A stretch of DNA of 64,000 bases from Rhizobium glycinendophyticum (lineage in GTDB: Bacteria > Pseudomonadota > Alphaproteobacteria > Rhizobiales > Rhizobiaceae). Where the stretch lies: contig NZ_VFYP01000001.1 in assembly GCF_006443685.1 (NCBI RefSeq), forward strand, positions 2,108,001 to 2,172,000. The letters are read 5' to 3'. The translations under genes were made by a program, and so were the position numbers. The notes below the pieces were generated by a model. It was not told the DNA's origin, did not search any database, and was given only the letters and a program-made list of their open reading frames with translations. Shown one piece after another: positions 35,131 through 43,540 of this stretch; the stretch's first letter is position 1; each line of letters opens with the position of its first letter.

Positions 35131-37590
35131 TCAGTCCACCGACTGGCAGGTATAAAGATCGTAGATGCGGAACTCCGGCACGGTTCCGGCCGGAAGCCCG
35201 GTGTCCGGTGTAAAGTAGATCCGGCGGCTTTCACCGGCCGAAAGGTCGAAGGCGTTGTCCGAATAGCGGCCGGCGGTGCGGCTCTCAAGCATGACGAAGA
35301 GCGCGAGCCCCTTGGCAGTGACCGTGATTTCGAAGCCGCCGTCGACGGTCGGGGCGACCGTGGTCTCAAGCCGCGAGGGCTCGAGCTCGAGCGCCTTGTA
35401 GGTGCCGTTGAGGAAATGTCCCTCCCCGCTCATGCCGTTGGAGGCGATGAAGCTCCAGGCCAGCAGACCGTCGGCGGGGATTTCGCTGGCGTCGAGCGTC
35501 ACCAGCACATCGGCGGCATCAGGACCGCAATCGCCCTGTACGCTCTTCAGCGGTATGCGGTCACCAGACAGCGTCAGCACGAAGAGATTGGCGTCGATCG
35601 TCACGGTATCGAGCGTATCGTTGACCATCGACAGTGCAATCGTCGTGCCGTCTTCTGACGGGATCGCGGCGACGGCGACCGGCTGGAAGAAGCGGCGTAC
35701 CATGTAATGCATGGCCTTCCAGTCGCCGCCGTAGTCGAGGCTGGACCAGGAGGCGACCGGCCAGGTGTCGTTGAGCTGCCAGTAGATCGTGCCCATGCAA
35801 TGGGGCTTGAGCGAGCGCCAGTATTCGACCGCGGTCTTGATGGCGAGACCCTGCTGGATCTGGCTCAGATAGACGAAATTGGCAAAATCCTTGGGGAAGC
35901 GGAAATAACGGAACATGGTGCCCGCGATCCGCTCATTGCCGCCGGCATTCTTCTGGTGAAGCTCGATCACCGGCGAGGCGATGTTCATGTCCGCCTTGTC
36001 GGCAAAGCTCTCGATGACCGGCAGCGAGGTATAGGACTGAAAGCCGAATTCCGAGCAGAAGCGCGGCCTGACAGTTCGGTAATTATCGAAACTCTTGTTT
36101 TCGTGCCAGACCGACCAGTAATGCATGTCGCCGGAACCATCGGCATGCCAGGCGTCACCATAGTCGAGATAGCCGGAGGCAGGGCTCGACGGCCACCAGA
36201 TACCCTGCGGAAAGGTCTTCTTGACGCCCTGCTCGATGACGCGGTTGAGCCGGTCATAGGCGACGAGATAGCGGTCGCGGTTGTCGCGAGATTCCGGGAA
36301 CCAGGTGAGCGCACCGACAAGCTCGTTGTCGCCGCACCAGATGACGATGGAGGCATGGCTGGAGAGCCGCTTGACCTGATATTCGACCTCGTGGGCGACA
36401 TTGTCGAGGAAGTCGTCCGTACACGGATAGAGGTTGCAGGCGAACATGAAGTCCTGCCAGACCATCAGGCCGAGCCGGTCGCAGAGGTCGTAGAACCAGT
36501 CGGCCTCGTAGAAGCCACCGCCCCAGATGCGGATCATGTTCATATGGGCGGCGACGGCCGAATTCAGGAGATCGGTCGTCTTCTCCTCCGACGAGCGCGA
36601 AAACAGCGCATCGGCCGGGATCCAGTTGGCGCCGCGGCAGAAGATCTCGCGGCCGTTGACCTTGAGCGCGAAGCGGCTGCCGGCCTCGTCCGGATCGGTC
36701 AGCAGTTCGACGGTGCGCAAGCCGATCTGGCGCGTTACGGTTTCCGTGGGGAGATCGACGGTCAGCGTATAGAGCGCCTGCTCGCCGGAGCCCGCCGGCC
36801 ACCAGAGACGCGGGTTTTCGATCTCAAACACATGCACGACCTTCGTCTCGCCGGCGGCAATGCCGACATCGAGACGCACACGCTCGCCATCCAGTTCGAA
36901 ATGGACGGGCACGACGGCAGGCTCGGCGGCGTAAAGCGTGGCCGTCACCTTGAGGTCGACGCGGCCATCTGCGTGATGCACCTGCTCGGTCTCCACATGC
37001 TCTATGCGGGCGGGGTCGAGCTTTTTAAGCGACAGGATGCCGTAGACCCCGAGCGGCGCGATCGCAATATTCCAGTCCCAGCCGAAATGGCATTGCGGCT
37101 TGCGCAGCATGTTGCCGTTGGGGATCGGGCAGTTGCCGGTCGAATAGGGGATGTAGAAGGGTTGACGCGCCTGGCGTTCGGCGCCGGCGGTGATGTTGGA
37201 ATGGAAGTGGATGCGAATGACATTTTCGCCGGGCTGCAGAGCTTGCGCGACATTGGGGCGATAGCGCCGGAAGCAGTTGTCGGCGGAGAGTACCGGAACG
37301 TCGTTGATGAAGACGACGGCGACGGTATCGAGGTAGTCGATGTCCAGATACCAGTCGCCCGAGATGTCAGAGAGCACGAAGCGCCGCTCCAGCGACCAGT
37401 CGCGCTCGGCAACCCACTGGACCACTTCCTCGTTGCGGCCGAAATAGGGATCGGGAATGACGCCAGCAGCATGGAGTGCGGAATGCACGTCGCCCGGCAC
37501 GGCCATGGCGGCCTGATGATCCCCCTCGCCCGTGGAAATCTCCCACATCCCGTGAAGATCGATGACGCTGCCGCTTGCCGTCTCACTCAT
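35131..37590 (-). CDS. Beta-mannosidase, glycoside hydrolase family 2
   Basis: An 819-residue cytoplasmic GH2 enzyme. The N-terminal jelly-roll (VPGDVHSALHAAGVIPDPYFGRNEEVVQWVAERDWSLERRF style) is typical of beta-mannosidases. The TIM barrel holds the acid/base Glu in VIWCGDNELVGAL and the nucleophile Glu in RPRFCSEFGFQSYTSL; YWQLNDTWPVASWSSLDYGGDWKAMHY is also characteristic. It would release mannose from beta-mannosides or mannan oligosaccharides. It lies between the ABC ATPase and the isomerase genes, so hydrolysis follows import. Confidence 0.94.
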   Translation of the reverse strand: MSETASGSVIDLHGMWEISTGEGDHQAAMAVPGDVHSALHAAGVIPDPYFGRNEEVVQWVAERDWSLERRFVLSDISGDWYLDIDYLDTVAVVFINDVPVLSADNCFRRYRPNVAQALQPGENVIRIHFHSNITAGAERQARQPFYIPYSTGNCPIPNGNMLRKPQCHFGWDWNIAIAPLGVYGILSLKKLDPARIEHVETEQVHHADGRVDLKVTATLYAAEPAVVPVHFELDGERVRLDVGIAAGETKVVHVFEIENPRLWWPAGSGEQALYTLTVDLPTETVTRQIGLRTVELLTDPDEAGSRFALKVNGREIFCRGANWIPADALFSRSSEEKTTDLLNSAVAAHMNMIRIWGGGFYEADWFYDLCDRLGLMVWQDFMFACNLYPCTDDFLDNVAHEVEYQVKRLSSHASIVIWCGDNELVGALTWFPESRDNRDRYLVAYDRLNRVIEQGVKKTFPQGIWWPSSPASGYLDYGDAWHADGSGDMHYWSVWHENKSFDNYRTVRPRFCSEFGFQSYTSLPVIESFADKADMNIASPVIELHQKNAGGNERIAGTMFRYFRFPKDFANFVYLSQIQQGLAIKTAVEYWRSLKPHCMGTIYWQLNDTWPVASWSSLDYGGDWKAMHYMVRRFFQPVAVAAIPSEDGTTIALSMVNDTLDTVTIDANLFVLTLSGDRIPLKSVQGDCGPDAADVLVTLDASEIPADGLLAWSFIASNGMSGEGHFLNGTYKALELEPSRLETTVAPTVDGGFEITVTAKGLALFVMLESRTAGRYSDNAFDLSAGESRRIYFTPDTGLPAGTVPEFRIYDLYTCQSVD

Positions 37591-37653
37591 GCTAACAGTC
37601 CTTACTGAATAAAAAGACGCCCCGACCGAAGCCGGGACGAGAGGGGGAGCTTG

Positions 37654-38742
37654 TCAGATGCGCTCTTCGGTCTTGGCGTCGAACAGGGAGGCAACGCTCA
37701 TGTCGAAACCGAGGCGGACTTTCGCGCCAGGTGCATAGCGGCGGGTACCGCTGATGCGAACCGAAAGGGTATGGCCCGCATGGTTCAGCCAGAGCAGATT
37801 GTCGGCGCCCATCGGCTCTTCAATGTCGACCGTCGCCTCGTGCAATTCACTGATGCCGTTTTCCTCATCGACCTTGATATGCTCGGGCCGGACGCCGAGG
37901 ATGACCTTGCGACCGCCTGAGAGTGGCTCCTGAGCCTGATAGCCGTTCATCGAGAACAGGACGTCATGGGTGCGGAAATAGACCTGGCCGCCCTCGTTGA
38001 TCAGTTCGCCATGCAGGAAGTTCATCGACGGCGAGCCGATAAAGCCCGCAACGAAGAGGTTCTTCGGCCGGTTGTAGATCGTGCCGGGATCGGCGAGCTG
38101 CTGGATGACGCCGCTCTTCATGATCGCGATGCGGTCGGCGAGCGTCAGCGCCTCGATCTGGTCGTGCGTGACATAGATCATCGTGTTCTTGAGATTGTGA
38201 TGCAGGCGCTTGATTTCGACGCGCAGTTCCGAGCGCAGCTTGGCATCGAGGTTGGACAGCGGTTCGTCGAACAGGAAGACGTCGACGTCACGCACCAGCG
38301 CACGCCCGATGGCCACGCGCTGCCGCTGGCCACCGGAAAGTGCCGAGGGCTTGCGATCGAGCAGCGGACCGATCTGCAGGATATCGGCAGCCCGCTGGAC
38401 GCGTTTTTCGATCTCCTCCTTCGGCATCTTGGCGACCTGCAGGCCGAAGGAAAGGTTCTTCTTCACCGTCATCTGCGGATAGAGCGCATAGGACTGGAAC
38501 ACCATGCCGATGCCGCGGTCCTTCGGCTCCTCCCAGGTGACGTTTTTGCCCTTGATGTAGATCTGCCCGTCGGTCGGCTCAAGCAGGCCGGCGATGCAGT
38601 TCAAGAGCGTGGACTTGCCGCAGCCGGACGAGCCGAGCAGGACGAGAAACTCGCCCTCCGCAATATCGAGGTTGAGATTTTGCAGGACCGTGACGGCGCC
38701 GAAGCTCAACGAAAGGTCCTTGATCGATACACTGTGCGACAT
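37654..38742 (-). CDS. Sugar ABC transporter ATP-binding protein (UgpC/MsmX type)
   Basis: A 362-residue ATPase that powers the transporter. Walker A GSSGCGKSTLLN, Q-loop MVFQSYALYPQMTV, signature LSGGQRQRVAIGRAL, Walker B DVFLFDEPLSNLDAKLR and switch VTHDQIEAL are intact, followed by a regulatory OB/TOBE domain (about 240-360) as in MalK. Its start is 4 nt after the permease stop, within the operon. Confidence 0.96.
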   Translation of the reverse strand: MSHSVSIKDLSLSFGAVTVLQNLNLDIAEGEFLVLLGSSGCGKSTLLNCIAGLLEPTDGQIYIKGKNVTWEEPKDRGIGMVFQSYALYPQMTVKKNLSFGLQVAKMPKEEIEKRVQRAADILQIGPLLDRKPSALSGGQRQRVAIGRALVRDVDVFLFDEPLSNLDAKLRSELRVEIKRLHHNLKNTMIYVTHDQIEALTLADRIAIMKSGVIQQLADPGTIYNRPKNLFVAGFIGSPSMNFLHGELINEGGQVYFRTHDVLFSMNGYQAQEPLSGGRKVILGVRPEHIKVDEENGISELHEATVDIEEPMGADNLLWLNHAGHTLSVRISGTRRYAPGAKVRLGFDMSVASLFDAKTEERI

Positions 38743-38746
38743 GAGC

Positions 38747-39706
38747 TTAACCCTTGACTGCGCCGGCGGCGATGCCCCGGACGAACAGGCGTCCGGAAAT
38801 GAAGTAGACGATGAGCGGAACGGCGCCGGTGAGCAGCGTGGCGGCCATGTTGACGTTGTATTCCTTCACGCCCTGCACCGAGTTGACGATGTTGTTGAGC
38901 TGGACCGTCATCGGATAGTATTCGGGCCGCGTGAACACGACGCCGAACAGGAAGTCGTTCCAGATGCCGGTGATCTGAAGGATCATGGCGACCACGAAGA
39001 TCGGCAGCGACATCGGCAGCATGATCCTCAGATAGATCTGCCAGAACCCTGCCCCGTCGATGCGGGCGGCCTTGAACAGCTCTTCCGGCAGTGAAGTGAA
39101 GTAGTTGCGGAAGAGCAGCGTCAGGATCGGCATGCCGAAGATGGTGTGCACGATGATCAGGCCGCTGAGCGTACCGTAGATGCCGAGTTCGCGCAGCACG
39201 ATGACGATCGGGTAGATCATCACCTGGTAAGGGATGAAGGCGCCGATGATCAGGATGGTGAAGAACAGGTCGGCACCCTTGAAGCGCCAGTTGGCGAGCG
39301 CATAACCATTGACCGAGGCTATCAGGATCGAGATCAGCGTCGAAGGGATCGTGATGCGCACCGAATTCCAGAAGCCGCGCGACAGACCATCGCAATTGAG
39401 GCCCGTGCAGGCGGTGGCCCAGGCCTTGACCCAGGGCTCGAAGGTAATCTCGACCGGCGGCGAGAAGATGTTGCCGAGCCGGATTTCCGGCATGCCCTTC
39501 AGCGACGTCACGATCATCACGTAGAGCGGCAGGAGATAATAGAGCGCAAAGAAGATCAGCGCGCCGTAGAGCATGATGTTGCGGCCGGAAAAGACGCGCT
39601 TGGGACGAGCCCCGCGCGGCCCGGAGGCGCCGCGATCGGAGGCCACCTTGTCAGAGACGGCGTCGAAGCCGGCGGCGGTGGTGTTGAGAGAACCGGGATT
39701 AGCCAC
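38747..39706 (-). CDS. Sugar ABC transporter permease (MalG type)
   Basis: A 319-residue permease with six membrane helices after a polar N-terminal 38 residues. The EAA loop reads EELFKAARIDGAGFWQIYLRIMLPMSLP, and the C-terminus has SGRLFVRGIAAGAVKG, as in MalG-like subunits. The gene overlaps the upstream permease gene by 8 nt, implying translational coupling. Confidence 0.95.
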   Translation of the reverse strand: MANPGSLNTTAAGFDAVSDKVASDRGASGPRGARPKRVFSGRNIMLYGALIFFALYYLLPLYVMIVTSLKGMPEIRLGNIFSPPVEITFEPWVKAWATACTGLNCDGLSRGFWNSVRITIPSTLISILIASVNGYALANWRFKGADLFFTILIIGAFIPYQVMIYPIVIVLRELGIYGTLSGLIIVHTIFGMPILTLLFRNYFTSLPEELFKAARIDGAGFWQIYLRIMLPMSLPIFVVAMILQITGIWNDFLFGVVFTRPEYYPMTVQLNNIVNSVQGVKEYNVNMAATLLTGAVPLIVYFISGRLFVRGIAAGAVKG

Positions 39707-40601
39707 GTTTCTTGCCTCCGAATTCCAGATAGGCCCAGGGGATGATGACGATGGCGACGGTGAGCAGCATCATGGTGGAGGCAGCGAAGCCCTGGCCGAG
39801 GTTCTGGGCCTGGAACATGTAGTCGTAGACATACTTTGCCGGCACTTCCGACGCGATGCCGGGGCCGCCGCTGGTCTGGGCAACGACGAGGTCGTAGAGA
39901 CGAACGATGCCGGAGGTGATGATGACGAGCGTGGTGATGAAGACCGGCCGCATCATCGGAATGATGATGAAGAAATAAGTCTTCCACATCGGAATGCCAT
40001 CGACGCGCGAGGCTTTCCAGATGTCTTCGTCGATGCCACGCAACCCGGCAAGCAGCAGGCACATGACGAGCCCCGTGCCCTGCCACAAACCCGCGATCAG
40101 AATGCCGTAGATGACAATGTCGGAATTGTAGAGCGGATTGAAGACGAAGCTTTCCCAGCCGAGGGACCGCACGATCGACTGCACCCCGAAATCCGGGTTG
40201 AGGATCCATTGCCAGACCAGGCCGGTGACGATGAACGAGAGCGCAAAGGGATAGAGGAAGATCGTCCGGAAGGCGTTTTCAAAGCGGATCTTCTGGTCCA
40301 TCAGGGCGGCCAGCAGGAAGCCGATGACCAGGCTGAAGATCAGCGACAGGATGCCGTAAATCGCGAGGTTGGAGATGGACATGACCCAACGTGGTGAATC
40401 CCACAGTCGGTCATACTGGTCGAGCCCGACGAATTTCAGCCGCGGCAAAAGCTTGGAATTGGTGAAGGAATATATCACCGTCCAGATGGTCCCGCCGAGA
40501 AAGATGACGAGAGCCGTCAGGATCATCGGAATGGAAGCAATCTTGGCGTTCAGATTGCGAAACAGTTTGCTGGGTCGCCCGGCATGCACACGCGTCGCCA
40601 T
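39699..40601 (-). CDS. Sugar ABC transporter permease (MalF type)
   Basis: A 300-residue permease with six helices. The EAA loop is GIDEDIWKASRVDGIPMWKTYFFIIIPMMRP. The N-terminal region NLNAKIASIPMILTALVIFLGGTIWTVIYSFTNS carries TM1 and the conserved periplasmic motif. It pairs with the MalG-type permease downstream. A 164-nt gap with a stem-loop separates it from the binding-protein gene. Confidence 0.95.
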   Translation of the reverse strand: MATRVHAGRPSKLFRNLNAKIASIPMILTALVIFLGGTIWTVIYSFTNSKLLPRLKFVGLDQYDRLWDSPRWVMSISNLAIYGILSLIFSLVIGFLLAALMDQKIRFENAFRTIFLYPFALSFIVTGLVWQWILNPDFGVQSIVRSLGWESFVFNPLYNSDIVIYGILIAGLWQGTGLVMCLLLAGLRGIDEDIWKASRVDGIPMWKTYFFIIIPMMRPVFITTLVIITSGIVRLYDLVVAQTSGGPGIASEVPAKYVYDYMFQAQNLGQGFAASTMMLLTVAIVIIPWAYLEFGGKKRG

Positions 40602-40717
40602 GGGTCAGTCCTCCTGGTCCTGGACACGGGGGGAAGAAGACGGCGGAACGGCACGGCGCGAAACGCCTGCGGCCACCATGACGATCGGCATCGTCCTCCC
40701 GGTCAAGTTGCTGGCAG

Positions 40718-40751
40718 CGACCGGTCGGAACCGCTAGGCTCCGGCCGGTCG
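40718..40751 (-). promoter_or_regulatory. Stem-loop between binding-protein and permease genes
   Basis: Arms CGACCGG (40718-40724) and CCGGTCG (40745-40751), with further GC pairing inside. On the transcript it lies 15 nt after the binding-protein stop. Stem-loops in this position commonly stabilise the upstream mRNA, so that binding protein is made in excess over permease. No T tract follows, so a full terminator is unlikely. Confidence 0.5.
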
Positions 40752-40765
40752 TGTCACCATTCAGC

Positions 40766-42001
40766 TCAATCGGCAGACCCGATGATTTCGGCGAAGCGCT
40801 TCTGCGCGTCTTCCGGAGTCATGGATGCATTGGCGAAGAATTCGGAGAACAGATCTTCCTTCTGCTTCTGGCTGTCGGCCGAAAGCAGCTGGTCGGTTCC
40901 CTCGATCACGTTCCCCTTGGCGAGGATGTCGAGACCTTTCTTCATGCAGTCGTTGGCGGCAGCCAGATCGACGTCGCCGCGAACCGGCAGCGAGCCCTTC
41001 TTCAGGTTGAACGCAACCTGCGTTGCCGGCGCCAGAAGCGTGGCAGCAAGAACGTCCTGAGCCTTGGACTTTTCCTCGTCCTTCAGAACCGGGAAGTAGA
41101 AAGCGTCACCACCGGTCGAGATGATCTCGTTGACGCCGAGACCCGGAAGGCAGGTGTAATCCTTGCCGGCAGTCTGGCCGGCGAGCGCGAATTCACCCTG
41201 GGCCCAGTCGCCCATGATCTGACCGGCAGCCTTACCGGTGATCACGAGGTTCGTTGCCTGATTCCAGTCCTGAACGTTCGAGCCCTTGGACATCTTGCGG
41301 GCGTCGTCGGCAGCCTTGAACACCTTGGCGATCTCGGGGCCTGCAGCGACGTCGGCGTCCTTGTCCTTGAATACCTTGTAGAAGGTGTCCTTGCCGGCGA
41401 TGGCAACCATCAGAACGTCGAAGGCGCCAGCCGACTGCCAAGGCTGACCACCCACGGCGAGCGGGATGATGCCGGCCTTTTCGAGTGCCGGAGCGGCTGC
41501 GACGAACTCGTCCCAATTCTTCGGCACGGGCACGCCGGCCTTTTCGAAGGCCGGGTTAGACAGCCACAACCACTGCCAGGAGTGGATGTTGACAGGCGCG
41601 CAATAGATCTTGCCGTCGATCGTGCAGCTGTCGAGCAGGCTTGCCGGCTTGACGATCTCTTTCCACTTTTCCTTTTCGGCGACAGCCGTCAGATCCTTCA
41701 TCAGACCAGCTTCGACCAGTTCCTCGGCCTGACGGCCGTGGTTGAACTGGGTGGCGCCCATCGGATCGCCGCCGGTGATGCGGCTGATCATGATCGGACG
41801 TGCGGTGCCGCCCGAACCGGCGATGGCGCCGTCGACCCATTTGTTGCCGGTGGCATCGAAAGCCTTGGCCAGCTCGGCGACCGCTGCGGCTTCACCACCG
41901 GACGTCCACCAATGCGTGACTTCGAGATCAGTTGCCTGCGCTGCTGCGAATGGCATGACGACGGTTGCGGCCAAAGCTGCCGCGAAGCTACGGTAATTCA
42001 T
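40766..42001 (-). CDS. Sugar ABC transporter substrate-binding protein
   Basis: A 411-residue periplasmic protein with a signal peptide (residues 1-23, AAAQA-TDLEV). It belongs to extracellular solute-binding family 1 and reads like the glucose/mannose-type binding proteins (LEVTHWWTSGGEAAAVAELAKAF; NIHSWQWLWLSNPAFEKAGVPVPKNWDEF; GDWAQGEFALAGQTAGKDY; STGGDAFYFPVLK). It is the first gene of the operon, behind a TTGACA promoter overlapped by a LacI-type site. Given the beta-mannosidase in the operon, a manno- or gluco-configured oligosaccharide is the likely ligand. Confidence 0.93.
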   Translation of the reverse strand: MNYRSFAAALAATVVMPFAAAQATDLEVTHWWTSGGEAAAVAELAKAFDATGNKWVDGAIAGSGGTARPIMISRITGGDPMGATQFNHGRQAEELVEAGLMKDLTAVAEKEKWKEIVKPASLLDSCTIDGKIYCAPVNIHSWQWLWLSNPAFEKAGVPVPKNWDEFVAAAPALEKAGIIPLAVGGQPWQSAGAFDVLMVAIAGKDTFYKVFKDKDADVAAGPEIAKVFKAADDARKMSKGSNVQDWNQATNLVITGKAAGQIMGDWAQGEFALAGQTAGKDYTCLPGLGVNEIISTGGDAFYFPVLKDEEKSKAQDVLAATLLAPATQVAFNLKKGSLPVRGDVDLAAANDCMKKGLDILAKGNVIEGTDQLLSADSQKQKEDLFSEFFANASMTPEDAQKRFAEIIGSAD

Positions 42002-42016
42002 GAGTCTCCTCCCTCA

Positions 42017-42046
42017 CTGAAACGTTGCCGGAAAAACTTATGTCAA
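42017..42046 (-). promoter_or_regulatory. Promoter and candidate LacI operator of the sugar operon
   Basis: On the minus strand TTGACA (42046-42041) is followed after 17 nt by GTTTCA (42023-42018), a weak -10. This overlaps GGCAACGTTTCAG, containing a CG-centred LacI-family-type half site (CGTTTCAG). The identical 8-mer occurs at 42343-42350 near the regulator. GGGAGGAG lies just before the start of the binding-protein gene. Confidence 0.55.
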
Positions 42047-42108
42047 AGATTTTTGAAGCGCAACCACGTGTTCAAGAAAAAATGTCGGCATGCAGTGATC
42101 CGGCCGGA

Positions 42109-42142
42109 AAAGCGCTTTCAGGCAACCAATTCAAAACGCTTT
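42109..42142. promoter_or_regulatory. Two CG-centred palindromes, candidate LacI operators
   Basis: AAAGCGCTTT (42109-42118) and AAAACGCTTT (42133-42142) both fit the AAANCGNTTT core of LacI-family operators. Their centres are 24 bp apart. They lie in the 448-nt gene-free region between the divergent operon and regulator genes, which otherwise shows no credible reading frame. Confidence 0.5.
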
Positions 42143-42336
42143 GGGAAGAATAAACATTGCGCTGCAGCAGAAAAATAGTGCTTGTTTGGGAGGATGTTAG
42201 GCGACTTTGCGCATGAATATGCTGCAAAACGGTAGAAACGTGTGGATCATCCCGTCGCTCGGCCCTCACCCGCAGATCACCCACCTTTGGTTGAACACCT
42301 TCGCAGCGCAGCATAAGAAAGGGCTCGACAAACGGA

Positions 42337-42350
42337 CTGTATCGTTTCAG
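42337..42350. promoter_or_regulatory. Candidate LacI operator upstream of the regulator gene
   Basis: Imperfect palindrome CTGTATCGTTTCAG (five of seven pairs match) about 100 nt before the LacI start, sharing CGTTTCAG with the site over the operon promoter. Autoregulation is inferred. Confidence 0.45.
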
Positions 42351-42449
42351 ATTTTTCGCCTGCGTGATCGGGAGGAGCTCCGGGACCGTGGGTTTGCAGT
42401 CGGGGAAAAGCCAATTATAAGCGGGGCTTATGCTGATGGCGGGGACACG

Positions 42450-43481
42450 ATGACAGAACAGCAGGCAAGCGGGGTCATGGACCGGTCGACGGCGCCGAAG
42501 GAACGACCGACGCTGAAAACGATCGCTTTCATGACGGGTCTCGGCATCACCACTGTGTCTCGGGCGCTGAAAGACGCGCCTGATATTGGCGCGGAGACGA
42601 AAGAGCGCGTGCGCATGGTGGCCCGGCAGCTGGGCTATCAGCCTAACCGTGCGGGTGTGCGCCTGCGCACCGGAAAGACCAATGTCATCGCGCTCGTTCT
42701 CGGCATTGACGAGGAAATCCTCGGCTTCTCCAACCAGATGGTCGTCGGGATTTCGGAGGTTCTGTCCGGCACGCCCTATCACATCGTGGTGACGCCGCAT
42801 GCCCATACCAAGGATCCGATGCTGCCAGTCCGCTACATCCTGGAAACGGGGTCGGCGGATGGCGTGATCATCTCCCGCACCGAGCCGGACGACGCGCGGG
42901 TTCAGTTGTTGATGGAGCAGAACATGCCGTTCGCCACCCACGGGCGGACGAACATGCGCGATGCCCATCCCTATCACGACTTCGACAATGAGGCCTTCGC
43001 CTTCAGCGCCGTCGAACGGCTGGTGAAGAAGGGGCGCCGGCGGATTGCGCTTCTGCCGCCGCCGAGCAAGCTCACCTATTACGAGCACACCTTTTCCGGC
43101 TTCATGCGCGGACTGCGTGCTTTCGACGCCGACGAAGTTCCCCTTCATATCAACATCGACGCGCCGCTGGATCAGATCCGCGCCCGAGTGCAGGATCTGA
43201 TGAGCGGACAGGATGCACCAGACGGCCTGATTTCGTCCTCCGGCAGTAGTGCGATTGCGGCCAATGCCGGGATCGAGGCGGCGGGCCTGCGGGTCGGCCG
43301 TGACCTCGACCTGGTTGCGAAGCAGGGCACACCGATCCTGAAATGGATCCGGCCAGAGATTATCGTTGCCCAGGAAGACGTGCGCCAGGCAGGCCGTGAA
43401 CTCGCCAAGGCGGTAATCGCCCGGATCGACGGCGTCGAGCCGCAGCTTTTGCAGAGCATCAGCGAGCCTCGCTGGGACTGA
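42450..43481 (+). CDS. LacI-family transcriptional regulator of the sugar operon
   Basis: A 343-residue regulator. The helix-turn-helix and hinge are at about residues 18-75 (TLKTIAFMTGLGITTVSRALKDAPDIGAETKERVRMVARQLGYQPNRAGVRLRTGKTN), followed by a periplasmic-binding-protein-like sensor domain (VIALVLG to the end). The start ATG at 42450 follows GGGGA; upstream in-frame codons would add a non-homologous 81 residues. It is divergent from the ABC transporter operon and is its likely repressor, with a sugar from the pathway as inducer. Confidence 0.92.
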   Translation: MTEQQASGVMDRSTAPKERPTLKTIAFMTGLGITTVSRALKDAPDIGAETKERVRMVARQLGYQPNRAGVRLRTGKTNVIALVLGIDEEILGFSNQMVVGISEVLSGTPYHIVVTPHAHTKDPMLPVRYILETGSADGVIISRTEPDDARVQLLMEQNMPFATHGRTNMRDAHPYHDFDNEAFAFSAVERLVKKGRRRIALLPPPSKLTYYEHTFSGFMRGLRAFDADEVPLHINIDAPLDQIRARVQDLMSGQDAPDGLISSSGSSAIAANAGIEAAGLRVGRDLDLVAKQGTPILKWIRPEIIVAQEDVRQAGRELAKAVIARIDGVEPQLLQSISEPRWD

Positions 43482-43540
43482 TCCCTTCAAAGGCTGCATG
43501 TCGCGAAGGGCGAGGAGGACCGGCCCCTGCCCTCGACCGG

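Noticed and set aside
35707..37608. A 633-codon open frame on the plus strand opposite the beta-mannosidase
   Set aside because: It mirrors the GH2 gene, whose catalytic motifs are intact. The antisense product has no recognisable pattern.
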